Shown one piece after another: positions 7,921-15,089 of a DNA stretch of 24,103 nt. The translations under genes and the position numbers were made by a program. This DNA is from DAOVGZ01 sp964477815 (GTDB lineage: Bacteria; Babelota; Babeliae; Babelales; Vermiphilaceae), in contig CAYZEO010000015.1 of assembly GCA_964477815.1 (NCBI GenBank), positions 1 through 24,103 on the forward strand, given 5' to 3'. Under the pieces are notes generated by a model that saw only the letters and a list, made by a program, of their open reading frames with translations, ran no database searches and was not told the DNA's origin. Numbering within the stretch: the first letter of the stretch is position 1; every line of letters starts with the position of its first letter.

Positions 7921-8455
7921 ATGCAAACATATCTCCGATCATATCTACTGCCTGCTCAATTAAAATCTCCAGCTCCTCGATTCGCTCAGAAAAATTTTGC
8001 AGCACGTAATTGCCAACATCTTTTTTTTCTTCCGGACGACCAATACCAAACCTTAGACGTGCAAACTCTTTGCCACAAAAATCGATTATTGAACGCAATC
8101 CGTTGTGCCCCCGTGCACTTCCTCCAAAACGAATCTTCAGTTTTCCAAACGGGTACTCAAGCTCGTCGTGCACTACCAAAATATTTTCTGCTTTTATTCC
8201 CTGTTTGTTCAAAAAAGGAAGCACTTTACCGGAACTGTTCATGAACGTTTGCGGCTTTACCAATAAAACTTTTTGATCGTTAATACGTATTGTTGCGACC
8301 TCCATCAACTCTTTTTTTTGCCACTCACCTCCATGCCGCATCGCGAGCGCATCAACTACTAAAAATCCAATATTGTGCCGATTGAGGCTATATTTTGGCC
8401 CCGGGTTGCCAAGGCCTATAATTGCAAGGATCGGTTTTTTTGTTTCTATTTTCAT
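7919..8455 (-). CDS. pth: Peptidyl-tRNA hydrolase
   Basis: This cytosolic esterase releases peptides from prematurely dropped peptidyl-tRNA and so recycles tRNA. The 178 residues are close to the usual bacterial size. GLGNPGPKY (14-22), the catalytic histidine H27 in NRHNIGF, the KPQTFMN segment with N73, D97 in VVHDELE and the GHNGLRS motif with N118 are all present, so the active site appears complete. Start: ATG at 8455. The gene ends on the terminator shared with alaS, and a separate terminator for the ompH-like gene lies just upstream, so pth is probably transcribed alone, although I did not find a convincing promoter. Both alaS and pth act on tRNA, but their convergent layout argues against an operon. 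Confidence 0.97.
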   Translation of the reverse strand: MKIETKKPILAIIGLGNPGPKYSLNRHNIGFLVVDALAMRHGGEWQKKELMEVATIRINDQKVLLVKPQTFMNSSGKVLPFLNKQGIKAENILVVHDELEYPFGKLKIRFGGSARGHNGLRSIIDFCGKEFARLRFGIGRPEEKKDVGNYVLQNFSERIEELEILIEQAVDMIGDMFA

Positions 8456-8521
8456 ACTCTGCTCACTTTAAAACCTCAAGGACGACTCGAGCTATTTCAA
8501 ACTTTTCATAAAATATCAAGC

Positions 8522-8566
8522 AAAAATGGTTGTGTCCGAGAGATCAACTCCCCCGAGCACAACCAT
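8522..8566 (-). terminator. Intrinsic terminator after the ompH-like gene
   Basis: On the minus strand ATGGTTGTG (complement of 8558-8566) pairs with CACAACCAT (complement of 8526-8534) in a 9-bp stem, followed by a run of five T residues (complement of 8522-8526). It begins 24 bases after the stop codon of the ompH-like gene. The 23-base loop is long for a terminator, which lowers certainty somewhat. Confidence 0.6.
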
Positions 8567-8589
8567 CTACATTTTACTATCAAAAAAAA

Positions 8590-9207
8590 TTAAGCTGATT
8601 TTTTCTTTGAGCTTCCAGCTGCTACAACGGTTTCTGATTTTTTACCTTGAGCTTTTGCAAGCTTCACCTGGTAGTTCTTGTTCATACCTTCGATCACGTC
8701 AAGTGTACAACTTGCCTTTTCTGAAGCAAATACAACACCGCCTGGACCAATAACAAGGTCAACATCGTTCTTTTTAGCGTATTTGAAAACAGAATTATGA
8801 TGCTCACGCAACAACCGTTCTTGTGCTGATTGCATAGTAATCTTCATGTCTTCATCGCTTTCCTGCAGCTTTGCCTTATATTCACGCTCCATTTTGACCA
8901 GCTGCTTTTGCTCTTTTTCGCGCGCCAACTCTGACATCATAGTTGCCTTTGTTTGGAACTCCTTTGCCGCAGCAGCAAACTTTTTCTCCATCTCTTTTAT
9001 GTCTTTGGTTAACTCAGCACGCTTTGCTTCCAATTCTTTTGCAACAGATTTTCCTTCATCTGATTCACGAATAGCTGCAAACGAGTCAACATATCTAATC
9101 GTCAAATCAAAATTAACCCCCTTTTTTTCTGTTTTTTGCCCAGTAGTAGCAGCAACTAATAAAACCACACTTGCTGAAAGCAAAAGGCTTTTTTTCAAAT
9201 GTTTCAT
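8590..9207 (-). CDS. OmpH/Skp-like periplasmic chaperone
   Basis: The 205-residue product begins with a signal peptide (KKSLLLSASVVLLVAATTG). The mature part opens with a strand region (DLTIRYVDSFAAIRES, 34-49), continues as a long charged helical hairpin (about 50-145) and returns to strands with DVDLVIGPGGVVFAS (148-162). This is the fold order of OmpH/Skp, where the helices form tentacles that hold unfolded outer-membrane proteins. A lysine-rich tail (KKKSA) follows. The usual neighbours bamA and lpxD are not in the window. GGGA precedes the ATG at proper spacing. It has its own terminator and a possible promoter at 9255-9282. The family is well supported; the client proteins are unknown, but its presence implies an outer membrane. 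Confidence 0.85.
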   Translation of the reverse strand: MKHLKKSLLLSASVVLLVAATTGQKTEKKGVNFDLTIRYVDSFAAIRESDEGKSVAKELEAKRAELTKDIKEMEKKFAAAAKEFQTKATMMSELAREKEQKQLVKMEREYKAKLQESDEDMKITMQSAQERLLREHHNSVFKYAKKNDVDLVIGPGGVVFASEKASCTLDVIEGMNKNYQVKLAKAQGKKSETVVAAGSSKKKSA

Positions 9208-9254
9208 TTTATTCCCGTCTTTAACAAAAACTCATTCAACGACCACAGATTAGT

Positions 9255-9282
9255 AATCTAACTGCATCCACCAAAAAGTCAA
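9255..9282 (-). promoter_or_regulatory. Possible promoter of the ompH-like gene overlapped by a palindrome
   Basis: On the minus strand TTGACT (9282-9277) is followed after 16 bp by TAGATT (9260-9255). The perfect 13-nt palindrome AGATTAGTAATCT (9247-9259) overlaps the -10 box, a position where a repressor could act. The promoter boxes are imperfect, and the operator role is inference. Confidence 0.4.
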
Positions 9283-9299
9283 TTCAGTCGACTTTGCAA

Positions 9300-9677
9300 T
9301 TAACGCAGACTAACAACTTCAATCCTCACTTTTTTCCGTATATTATGGTCAATTCGCTTACGCTCTTTTCTTAACCCAAAAAACTGAGCTACACCTTCTA
9401 ATGCAATCTTTACTCCGCCCACAATAAGAGACAAACCAGAAAGATAACTTATGCCTGCACACAAACCTAAAAATGTTGAGCCTGTTCTATTTGCAGCAAT
9501 CTGACTTGTCATACCAGGAATCATGACAACCAAACCTGTACCGACCAAAATAACGCCACATGTTACACTTGCCCCACCGTCGAACAAACGACCAATGACA
9601 CAATCGGCACGCAACTGCGCAGATGATCCTGAAACTACTGCAACAAATGCAGTTAACCACAAAAACTTTTTTAACAT
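9300..9677 (-). CDS. Small exported membrane-associated protein, 125 aa, function unknown
   Basis: A signal peptide (MLKKFLWLTAFVAVVSGSSA, cleavage near residue 20) is followed by two glycine-rich hydrophobic stretches: about 38-56 (CGVILVGTGLVVMIPGM) and about 68-90 (GLCAGISYLSGLSLIVGG). The C-terminus is strongly basic (LRKERKRIDHNIRKKVR). The start codon overlaps the end of the upstream gene by 7 bp, with GGGAG placed inside that gene, so the two are very probably translationally coupled. The layout, signal peptide plus two hydrophobic segments plus charged tail, resembles the proteins encoded at 10490-11098 and 11217-11669. No known domain was recognised. Confidence 0.8.
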   Translation of the reverse strand: MLKKFLWLTAFVAVVSGSSAQLRADCVIGRLFDGGASVTCGVILVGTGLVVMIPGMTSQIAANRTGSTFLGLCAGISYLSGLSLIVGGVKIALEGVAQFFGLRKERKRIDHNIRKKVRIEVVSLR

Positions 9678-10375
9678 GGATTACACTCCCCATCCTTTTT
9701 TTCAAATTTAGTAATAAAATTTTTCATTTTATCTGAATGATCACAGCTTGGGCAGCGAGCACGAAATTTTTCACTAAGCTTGATGCTAACCTTCATCCCC
9801 TTACTTCGTTTTATCAATTTTGTTCCACGCTCATTGGCAAAATAACCTATCATTTGAGCAATGCCACCAACAATAAGCCGAAATGCCATTATTTTAAAAT
9901 CCTTAACAGCATCCTCATGAAGGCTTCCATCCCCCCAGTTACTTCGTACACTTTTAAAATTTTCCCCCGCTCCTCGAACAAGAATCGAAGCGGCAATATG
10001 CGAAACAACTGAAACAGAATCGTAACCTAAGCCCCACCAAAAATTACTATTTTTTTCAGACTCAGATTGATCCACACTATCTTTCGAGGGCTGAAGCCTA
10101 AAAAGTGACTCTCCAAAACCTATACCATGACAAATAAAACCAGCAACTCCAGCAATATCAGAAACAGAACTTTCCTCGTCAGAATCGATGCTACTTTTTT
10201 CTTTACACTCAAACCCACTATAAAACATGGATAAAATCCCTGCTATATGTGCACCTATTTTGAATGCCATGCGGCCATTACTCACTGCCTTTTCTTCCTG
10301 GCCACAAATCATCACACCATTTGCCAGTAGAGATAAACATAAAATAACTGGATATATTTTTTTTAAGTTGCGCAT
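9671..10375 (-). CDS. Exported membrane-associated protein with two C-terminal CxxC pairs, 234 aa
   Basis: The N-terminal hydrophobic segment (YPVILCLSLLANGVMI) is a signal peptide or anchor. Further moderately hydrophobic regions lie at about 36-53, 72-88, 117-134 and 163-180, separated by polar and acidic stretches (SSIDSDEESS). The C-terminus holds two CxxC pairs, CPSC (208-211) and CNPC (231-234), the last cysteine being the final residue. They could bind a metal or form disulfides if the domain is outside the cytoplasm. AAAAGG (10389-10384) lies 8 bases before the chosen ATG. Two other ATGs inside the ATGCATGCATG stretch are out of frame. The gene overlaps the next by 7 bp. No family was recognised. 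Confidence 0.8.
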   Translation of the reverse strand: MRNLKKIYPVILCLSLLANGVMICGQEEKAVSNGRMAFKIGAHIAGILSMFYSGFECKEKSSIDSDEESSVSDIAGVAGFICHGIGFGESLFRLQPSKDSVDQSESEKNSNFWWGLGYDSVSVVSHIAASILVRGAGENFKSVRSNWGDGSLHEDAVKDFKIMAFRLIVGGIAQMIGYFANERGTKLIKRSKGMKVSIKLSEKFRARCPSCDHSDKMKNFITKFEKKDGECNPC

Positions 10376-10489
10376 GCATGCATCCTTTTCTGTTTAAACT
10401 TGTGAAGATTTTGTTGAAAAAATGGTAACAACATGAACTGAAAAGTCAAAATAATAGCCGTTAAAAAGGGAGCTTTCAATCTTCAATTA

Positions 10490-11098
10490 TTACGAAATTT
10501 TATTATTGAAAGAACCTGTATCTTCAATAAACTTTCCATAAACTAAATTTTGATCGTACGGAACTGTTTCATTACTCCCACCATTTATTATCCCTACACC
10601 TTCTTGAATAAGCTTTTTTCCTTCATTTATTTTTTGTAAACCTTTTTTCACAATATTTACAAGTTGATCGTACTTCATTTTTTCACTTGAAAGCTTAATC
10701 TCAGAGGTTACGTTATTTAACTGTGAAATTTGATGCTTGTTTTCTTCATCTTTTAGCTTCTCTTTCAAGTTTTTTATGATTTCTTTATTTTTTCCCTCCT
10801 CGATACCTCCCCATACTAACAACCCAGTTCCTCCAACAAGAGAAACCCTAGCAAGGCATCTGGTAGTTTTGCTCATTATTGTTAAAAATTTTTTAGTGCA
10901 ATACCACGGCACACTCTTATCATCTGAGACCAATTGCTTTAATGCCAGTTTTTTTAAATAACCAGATAAATAGCTGAGCGGAAAACTCACAACTATACAA
11001 GCAATTCCGGCAGCAGCTTTGGCTGGAAGATCATGAGAAGAGACCCGCGCCGTTGAAAGCAAAAGTGACAAGACAATGACTCTTGAAAAAAATTTCAT
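10490..11098 (-). CDS. Exported protein with two hydrophobic segments and a coiled coil, 202 aa
   Basis: The protein has a signal peptide (residues 1-21, STARVSS region), a hydrophobic segment at about 27-47 (AAAGIACIVVSFPLSYLSGY), a second at about 83-98 (ARVSLVGGTGLLVWGG), then a Lys/Glu-rich helical region of about 100-160 that probably forms a coiled coil, and an Asn/Gly-rich polar end. The ribosome binding region GGGGGTG is strong. The GG-x-GL-xxx-GG pattern in the second hydrophobic segment also occurs in the next gene upstream (11217-11669), with similar spacing from the first segment, which suggests distant paralogy. I recognise no known domain. The likely location is the cell envelope, with the charged helix on one side of the membrane. 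Confidence 0.8.
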   Translation of the reverse strand: MKFFSRVIVLSLLLSTARVSSHDLPAKAAAGIACIVVSFPLSYLSGYLKKLALKQLVSDDKSVPWYCTKKFLTIMSKTTRCLARVSLVGGTGLLVWGGIEEGKNKEIIKNLKEKLKDEENKHQISQLNNVTSEIKLSSEKMKYDQLVNIVKKGLQKINEGKKLIQEGVGIINGGSNETVPYDQNLVYGKFIEDTGSFNNKIS

Positions 11099-11163
11099 TT
11101 AGAGCACCCCCGAAAAAAAATTAACTTATTTTAAGCGTAACACATAAGGTGAAACTTTTCTTT

Positions 11164-11197
11164 AAAAAAAATGGAGCCATCTAACTTGATAACTCCA
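11164..11197 (-). terminator. Intrinsic terminator after the 150-aa exported protein gene
   Basis: The minus-strand RNA folds TGGAGTTATC (complement of 11188-11197) against GATGGCTCCA (complement of 11172-11181) in a 10-bp stem with two G-U pairs and the loop AAGTTA. Eight U residues follow directly (complement of 11164-11171). It lies 20 bases after the stop codon of the gene at 11217-11669. Confidence 0.8.
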
Positions 11198-11216
11198 CTA
11201 ATAAATTATCTAAAAT

Positions 11217-11669
11217 TTAAAAATCGAAAGTTGGAACTTTCTGGTTTTTTCGCTTCTCCTTAAGCTCTTCTTTTAACTTTTTTTTGTACTTTTTTTTCTT
11301 CTGAAGATCAGACAAACTCTCCCACTTCACAACTCTTCTTAGAAACTCCCAGACTTCACCTCCAGCCCAGGAAAGTCCAAGCCCTCCAAAAAAAATAAGG
11401 CCATAAGCAGCACTAGAATACCATCTAGATTGGGATAAAAACTTCTCCTTTAATTCGTCTTTTGCCTCAAGCCCTTTTGTCCACTTACTACCTGCAGCGA
11501 AAGCACATTTTGCTCCAACCCATATTGCACTAGCACTAATACCCCATTTGGCCAATGCACTCTTCCAGTTAAGCTCCTTCTCATCATTAGCTCTACACTC
11601 TCCATGCACGCCACACAACAGCAAGCTCCCGGCAAAAACAGAAAACAGCGACTTTCTCAAATTAACCAT
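11217..11669 (-). CDS. Exported protein with two hydrophobic segments and basic tail, 150 aa
   Basis: I start this gene at ATG 11669, which has AAGGG seven bases upstream; the open frame extends two codons further to a TTG with worse spacing. Residues 1-28 form a signal peptide (FSVFAGSLLLCGVHGECRA). Hydrophobic segments follow at about 42-60 (GISASAIWVGAKCAFAAG) and 86-103 (SAAYGLIFFGGLGLSWAGG). The last third is an extreme Lys/Glu-rich helix (LQKKKKYKKKLKEELKEKRK). The FFGGLGLSWAGG stretch is similar to VGGTGLLVWGG in the neighbouring 202-aa protein. The gene is closed by a strong terminator at 11164-11197. No family was recognised; an envelope location is inferred from the segments. Confidence 0.8.
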   Translation of the reverse strand: MVNLRKSLFSVFAGSLLLCGVHGECRANDEKELNWKSALAKWGISASAIWVGAKCAFAAGSKWTKGLEAKDELKEKFLSQSRWYSSAAYGLIFFGGLGLSWAGGEVWEFLRRVVKWESLSDLQKKKKYKKKLKEELKEKRKNQKVPTFDF

Positions 11670-11772
11670 CAGCAAACCCTTTTTGCGAAAAAGTAAAAAT
11701 TGTTTTTAAAACTCATGTATTTTTCCATGCGCAACTTTAGCAAAAAAAATAATGTTTTACAGCCTTTATTTT

Positions 11773-14433
11773 CTACTTTTTAGTCCGAACAAACCATTTG
11801 CGAAGCTCTTCCAAAACAAGAATCGAGCTTGATGCACAAATAACAATAATCCATTCATAAGGACCAATCGGTTCCGTTTTGAATAATCGCTGCATAAAGG
11901 AGTTATGTAAGACAAAAATCTGTAAACCAAGCACAACGGTCATCGCAAGCAATAGCCACCTGTTTGAAAACAGGCCAAGTTGAAATATTGACTTTGTCTC
12001 AGATCGACAGTTAAATGCGTTAAACCATTGGAACATCGCCATGGCAACAAGTGTTACTGAACGTGCATGTACCAAATTGCCTGGATAGTAATGCCAAAAA
12101 ATCAAAAGTGAAAAAATAGCCATCGGCGTTGCCATAAATAACATTTTTCCTACCATCTGCCAATCAACCAAACGCAACAAACCAAAACGTGCCGTTTTTG
12201 TAAGCAATCCTTTCTCTTTTCGCTCTGCGGCAATCGCCATGTCCAAAAAACCATCGGTTACTAAATTGAGCCACAAAATTTGAACCGCAGTAATTGGCAA
12301 AGGCATACCAAGAAGAAGCGCAAACAGAACCACTAAAACTTCGCCCATATTTGTTGAAAAAAAATACAAAATAACTCGACGAAGCGTATAAAAAATATGG
12401 CGTCCATATTCAACACCCTTCATGATGCTCACAAAAGAATCGTCAAGCAAAACAATATCTGCTGCTTGCTTGGCAGCTTCTGTGCCAATTCGCCCCATCG
12501 CAATACCAAGATCTGCCGCAGCAAGAGAAGGAACATCGTTCACACCATCTCCTGTCATTGCCACAATATTTTTCTGAGCACGCAAACCGTTTACAATCTT
12601 TAACTTTTGACTCGGTGTCACACGTGCATAAACCGTTGCTTCGTGCAACACACGTTCAAACTGCTCATCAGAAAGTCTTTCCAGTTCTTGTCCTTCAACA
12701 ATGCGATCTCCATTTTCAAAAATTCCAACCTTGCGAGCAACAAAAAGAGCTGTTTTTTTGTGATCACCCGTTGCCATAATCACTCGAATGCCTGCCGAAC
12801 GAGCTTGAGCAACAGTCTCTACTACTTCCGGCCTGATGGCATCTTGAATCCCACAAAAACCAACAAAATCTAAACCTGAGTGCACAAAAGATTCGAACCA
12901 CTCTTTACCGTTCTCTTGCCCCTCTGGCACGGCGTTTAGATCGAACTCCTTTGTAGCAACTGCAACAACACGCAACCCTTTTTGCAAAAAATCTGCCAGT
13001 TGTTTTTTCAGTGCTTCATCATCGTTACCCGAAAGTTGTATAATTTTTTCCGGAGTACCCGAAACAAAGACTATTCCAAGCCCATCTTTTTTACAAAACA
13101 GTGCATGATATTGCAATCGAGCATCAAACGGGATTTCAAACAACCGTTCGTACTCGTTTAACAATCGATCCTCTTTGAACCCAAGCTTTTGGGCAAAAAT
13201 CATCATAGCAATTTCAGTCGGGCTTCCCTTTATTTCAAAAAGATTTGTCTCGGGAAAAAACTGCAACTCAGAACTGTTAAGCAGTGCTGATGCTATACCA
13301 AGTTTCTCTAACTGCTTGTGCTGAGCTATATCAACCACGTTGCCCGCAATCAAAACCTCCCCTTGCGAAAAATAACCAACTCCCGAAACATCATAATTAT
13401 TTTCTGTTGTGGCAACTTTAGAAACAAGCATTTCATTGCGCGTCAATGTCCCTGTTTTGTCGATAATAATCGCATCTGCACGCCCCAGAGCTTCGACTCC
13501 CTGCATGCGCTTGACCAGAACATGTTTGCGGGCCAGAACATATACGCCGGTAACAAGTACCAACGTCAAAACAACCGGCAATCCTTCTGGAATAACACAA
13601 ATAAACAATGCGGTGAGTGTAATTAAAAGTTCTTTGACAGGCTTACCTGTAAATAATCCGAGAGCAAAAAGAAAAAGGCAGATCCCAAGAACAAACCACA
13701 AAATAAAATAAGAAAGTCGTATGACCTCTTTTTTAATAGGCATCTGTGTGTCTATCGCTTCAGCTTCACGCTGAATATGACCTATTTGTGTATCGGCACC
13801 TGTTTGCACAACAATCGCAACTCCGGAGCCCGAAAGAATGTAAGTCCCTTTGAACGCCATATTATTTTGCTCATAAATTGGAACGGGCTGCTCAATTGTT
13901 TCAGATAGTTTATGAATCGGCCGTGACTCACCAGTTAAAATTGCTTCATCAATCTGTAAATCATTCGACTCTATGATTCGCACATCAGCTGGAACACGCT
14001 CGCCCTCCTGCAACAAAACAATATCACCAACCACCAAATCTTTGTCTTCAATAAAAAGTCTTTTTCCATCACGTAAAACTACCGACGTTGCAGTAATAAA
14101 CTGTTTCAGCCCATCTAAAATAGAGCGAGCTTTTCCCTCTTGAACGGTCCCAACAATTGCATTAAATAATAAAACACCGCTGACCACAAGCGCATCTAGT
14201 TTATCTTTTGCAACAAAAAAAATAATGACGGAAGCTACCAACAAAATGTAGATCAATGGACTTTTAAATTGTCTAAAAAAAACAGAAGCCCACGATTCAC
14301 GGGGCTTTTCTGGTAACACATTTTGACCAAATTCAGAAATACGTTCCTGAACCTGCTTTGTGTCCAATCCCTTTTTAAGATCGGACCGCAACTCCCTGAT
14401 TACTTCAGAACTACTCTTTTGGCTCCAGCTCAT
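11773..14433 (-). CDS. P2A-type (Ca2+-like) cation-transporting ATPase
   Basis: This 886-residue inner-membrane pump couples ATP hydrolysis to cation movement. The actuator TGES is at 167-170, TM4 carries PEGLP (282-286), the phosphorylated aspartate is D325 in DKTGTLT, KGSPTE (402-407) lies in the nucleotide domain, and the hinge motif GDGVND is at 628-633. TM5 has STNMGE (693-698) and TM6 has NLVTD (723-727), matching the calcium-coordinating Asn/Glu and Asn/Thr/Asp positions of SERCA-type pumps. In TM8 the SERCA site I glutamate aligns with Q802 (FQWFNAFNCRSE), and the C-terminal region after it reads like secretory-pathway (SPCA/PMR1) pumps. Calcium is the best guess; Mn2+ or another cation is possible. 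All catalytic motifs are intact. AAGAG precedes the ATG by 7 bases. A terminator-like hairpin lies 12 nt before the start, so expression may be controlled by read-through. Confidence 0.94.
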   Translation of the reverse strand: MSWSQKSSSEVIRELRSDLKKGLDTKQVQERISEFGQNVLPEKPRESWASVFFRQFKSPLIYILLVASVIIFFVAKDKLDALVVSGVLLFNAIVGTVQEGKARSILDGLKQFITATSVVLRDGKRLFIEDKDLVVGDIVLLQEGERVPADVRIIESNDLQIDEAILTGESRPIHKLSETIEQPVPIYEQNNMAFKGTYILSGSGVAIVVQTGADTQIGHIQREAEAIDTQMPIKKEVIRLSYFILWFVLGICLFLFALGLFTGKPVKELLITLTALFICVIPEGLPVVLTLVLVTGVYVLARKHVLVKRMQGVEALGRADAIIIDKTGTLTRNEMLVSKVATTENNYDVSGVGYFSQGEVLIAGNVVDIAQHKQLEKLGIASALLNSSELQFFPETNLFEIKGSPTEIAMMIFAQKLGFKEDRLLNEYERLFEIPFDARLQYHALFCKKDGLGIVFVSGTPEKIIQLSGNDDEALKKQLADFLQKGLRVVAVATKEFDLNAVPEGQENGKEWFESFVHSGLDFVGFCGIQDAIRPEVVETVAQARSAGIRVIMATGDHKKTALFVARKVGIFENGDRIVEGQELERLSDEQFERVLHEATVYARVTPSQKLKIVNGLRAQKNIVAMTGDGVNDVPSLAAADLGIAMGRIGTEAAKQAADIVLLDDSFVSIMKGVEYGRHIFYTLRRVILYFFSTNMGEVLVVLFALLLGMPLPITAVQILWLNLVTDGFLDMAIAAERKEKGLLTKTARFGLLRLVDWQMVGKMLFMATPMAIFSLLIFWHYYPGNLVHARSVTLVAMAMFQWFNAFNCRSETKSIFQLGLFSNRWLLLAMTVVLGLQIFVLHNSFMQRLFKTEPIGPYEWIIVICASSSILVLEELRKWFVRTKK

Positions 14434-14445
14434 TTAACTACTCTT

Positions 14446-14486
14446 AAAAAAAAAGCCCGTCTTCACTCTGACGAGCTCCGCCGGGC
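14446..14486 (-). terminator. Terminator-like hairpin immediately before the ATPase start codon
   Basis: In the minus-strand RNA GCCCG (complement of 14482-14486) can pair with CGGGC (complement of 14455-14459) and nine U residues follow (complement of 14446-14454). An alternative hairpin CTCCGCC-TGCCC-GGCGGAG (complement of 14476-14494) uses the same left-hand bases and excludes the terminator pairing. A smaller stem CGTC/GACG (14458-14461, 14470-14473) is compatible with the second form. The U-run ends only 12 bases before the ATG of the ATPase gene. Confidence 0.6.
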
Positions 14487-14577
14487 AGGCGGAGGACTTT
14501 CGAACACATCCCTAAACGGCTTCACCCCACTCCCCTTCAGGCTTAGTTCTCAAAAATCGCTCCGCGCGAGTTAACAT
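14446..14577 (-). promoter_or_regulatory. GC-rich structured leader element upstream of the P-type ATPase
   Basis: By hand count 14455-14570 is about 60% G+C, well above the flanking AT-rich sequence. It contains two consecutive 22-codon open frames on the minus strand (ATG 14577 to TAG 14512, and ATG 14509 to TAA 14444), the mutually exclusive hairpins described for the terminator, and a final run of nine U. Neither small frame has a well-placed ribosome binding site. It may be a leader or attenuator of the ATPase gene, a small RNA with its own terminator, or a copy of a dispersed intergenic repeat. I cannot tell these apart from one copy. Confidence 0.5.
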
Positions 14578-14625
14578 TTCAACTGTTGTCACCTTACTCA
14601 AAGCAAAAGCAAAAATTCAACAGTT

Positions 14626-15021
14626 TTATTTCTTTTTTTTCTCTTCCAGTTTTTGTTTTACCTCATTCAAACTCTTTTTCTCAGCAACCTTCTTTTTTTC
14701 AGCAAGCTTTTTAACTGGCTTTTTATTCTCTTCCAACTTGTAGCCCTCAAGCTCATTACTGAATGCATCATAATCTGCTGACTCTAAACAATCTGCCTGT
14801 TTTTCGACACCGTTCAAATCAGCAGGAGAAATATGTTTTAAAATCTTCTTGAGTTTTTCTTCTTGTCGCTCTGTCAACTTGTTTTGCTTGCCAAAATATA
14901 CACTCAAAATAAGCAATCTTTTGATTTGAGCATCTTTATTAACTTTGCCTGCTTGTGCATACAAGCCAGACGACATAATCGCACCACACAAAAGACCTGT
15001 TGCAAATAAACATTTTTTCAT
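14626..15021 (-). CDS. Small exported lysine-rich protein, 131 aa, function unknown
   Basis: The N-terminus MKKCLFATGLLCGAIMSSGLYA is a signal peptide with cleavage likely before QAGK. The mature protein has a short helical domain (about 28-65, with LTERQEEKLKKILKHI), a central acidic part with one cysteine (ADCLESADYDAFSNELEG), and a highly repetitive Lys/Glu tail from about residue 96 (KKLAEKKKVAEKKSLNE). AGAGGGG precedes the ATG. It diverges from ftsY and shares its 204-bp upstream region. No family was recognised; the charged tail could bind nucleic acid or acidic polymers, but that is speculation. Confidence 0.8.
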   Translation of the reverse strand: MKKCLFATGLLCGAIMSSGLYAQAGKVNKDAQIKRLLILSVYFGKQNKLTERQEEKLKKILKHISPADLNGVEKQADCLESADYDAFSNELEGYKLEENKKPVKKLAEKKKVAEKKSLNEVKQKLEEKKKK

Positions 15022-15089
15022 AATATAAAACCCCTCTGAAGTTGTGTCCCTACGCTAACGAAAACCGATCCGAAAAGCTCAAGGACTTG

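Noticed and set aside
7919..8455. Plus-strand frames over pth (109 and 88 codons)
   Set aside because: They lie opposite a complete, unambiguous pth gene with all catalytic residues.
14446..14577. Known manganese riboswitch (yybP-ykoY type) before the cation ATPase
   Set aside because: A GGGGAGTGG stretch and the gene context brought it to mind, but I could not fit the rest of the consensus (paired loops and long helix). I keep it as an unassigned leader. A covariance-model search would decide.
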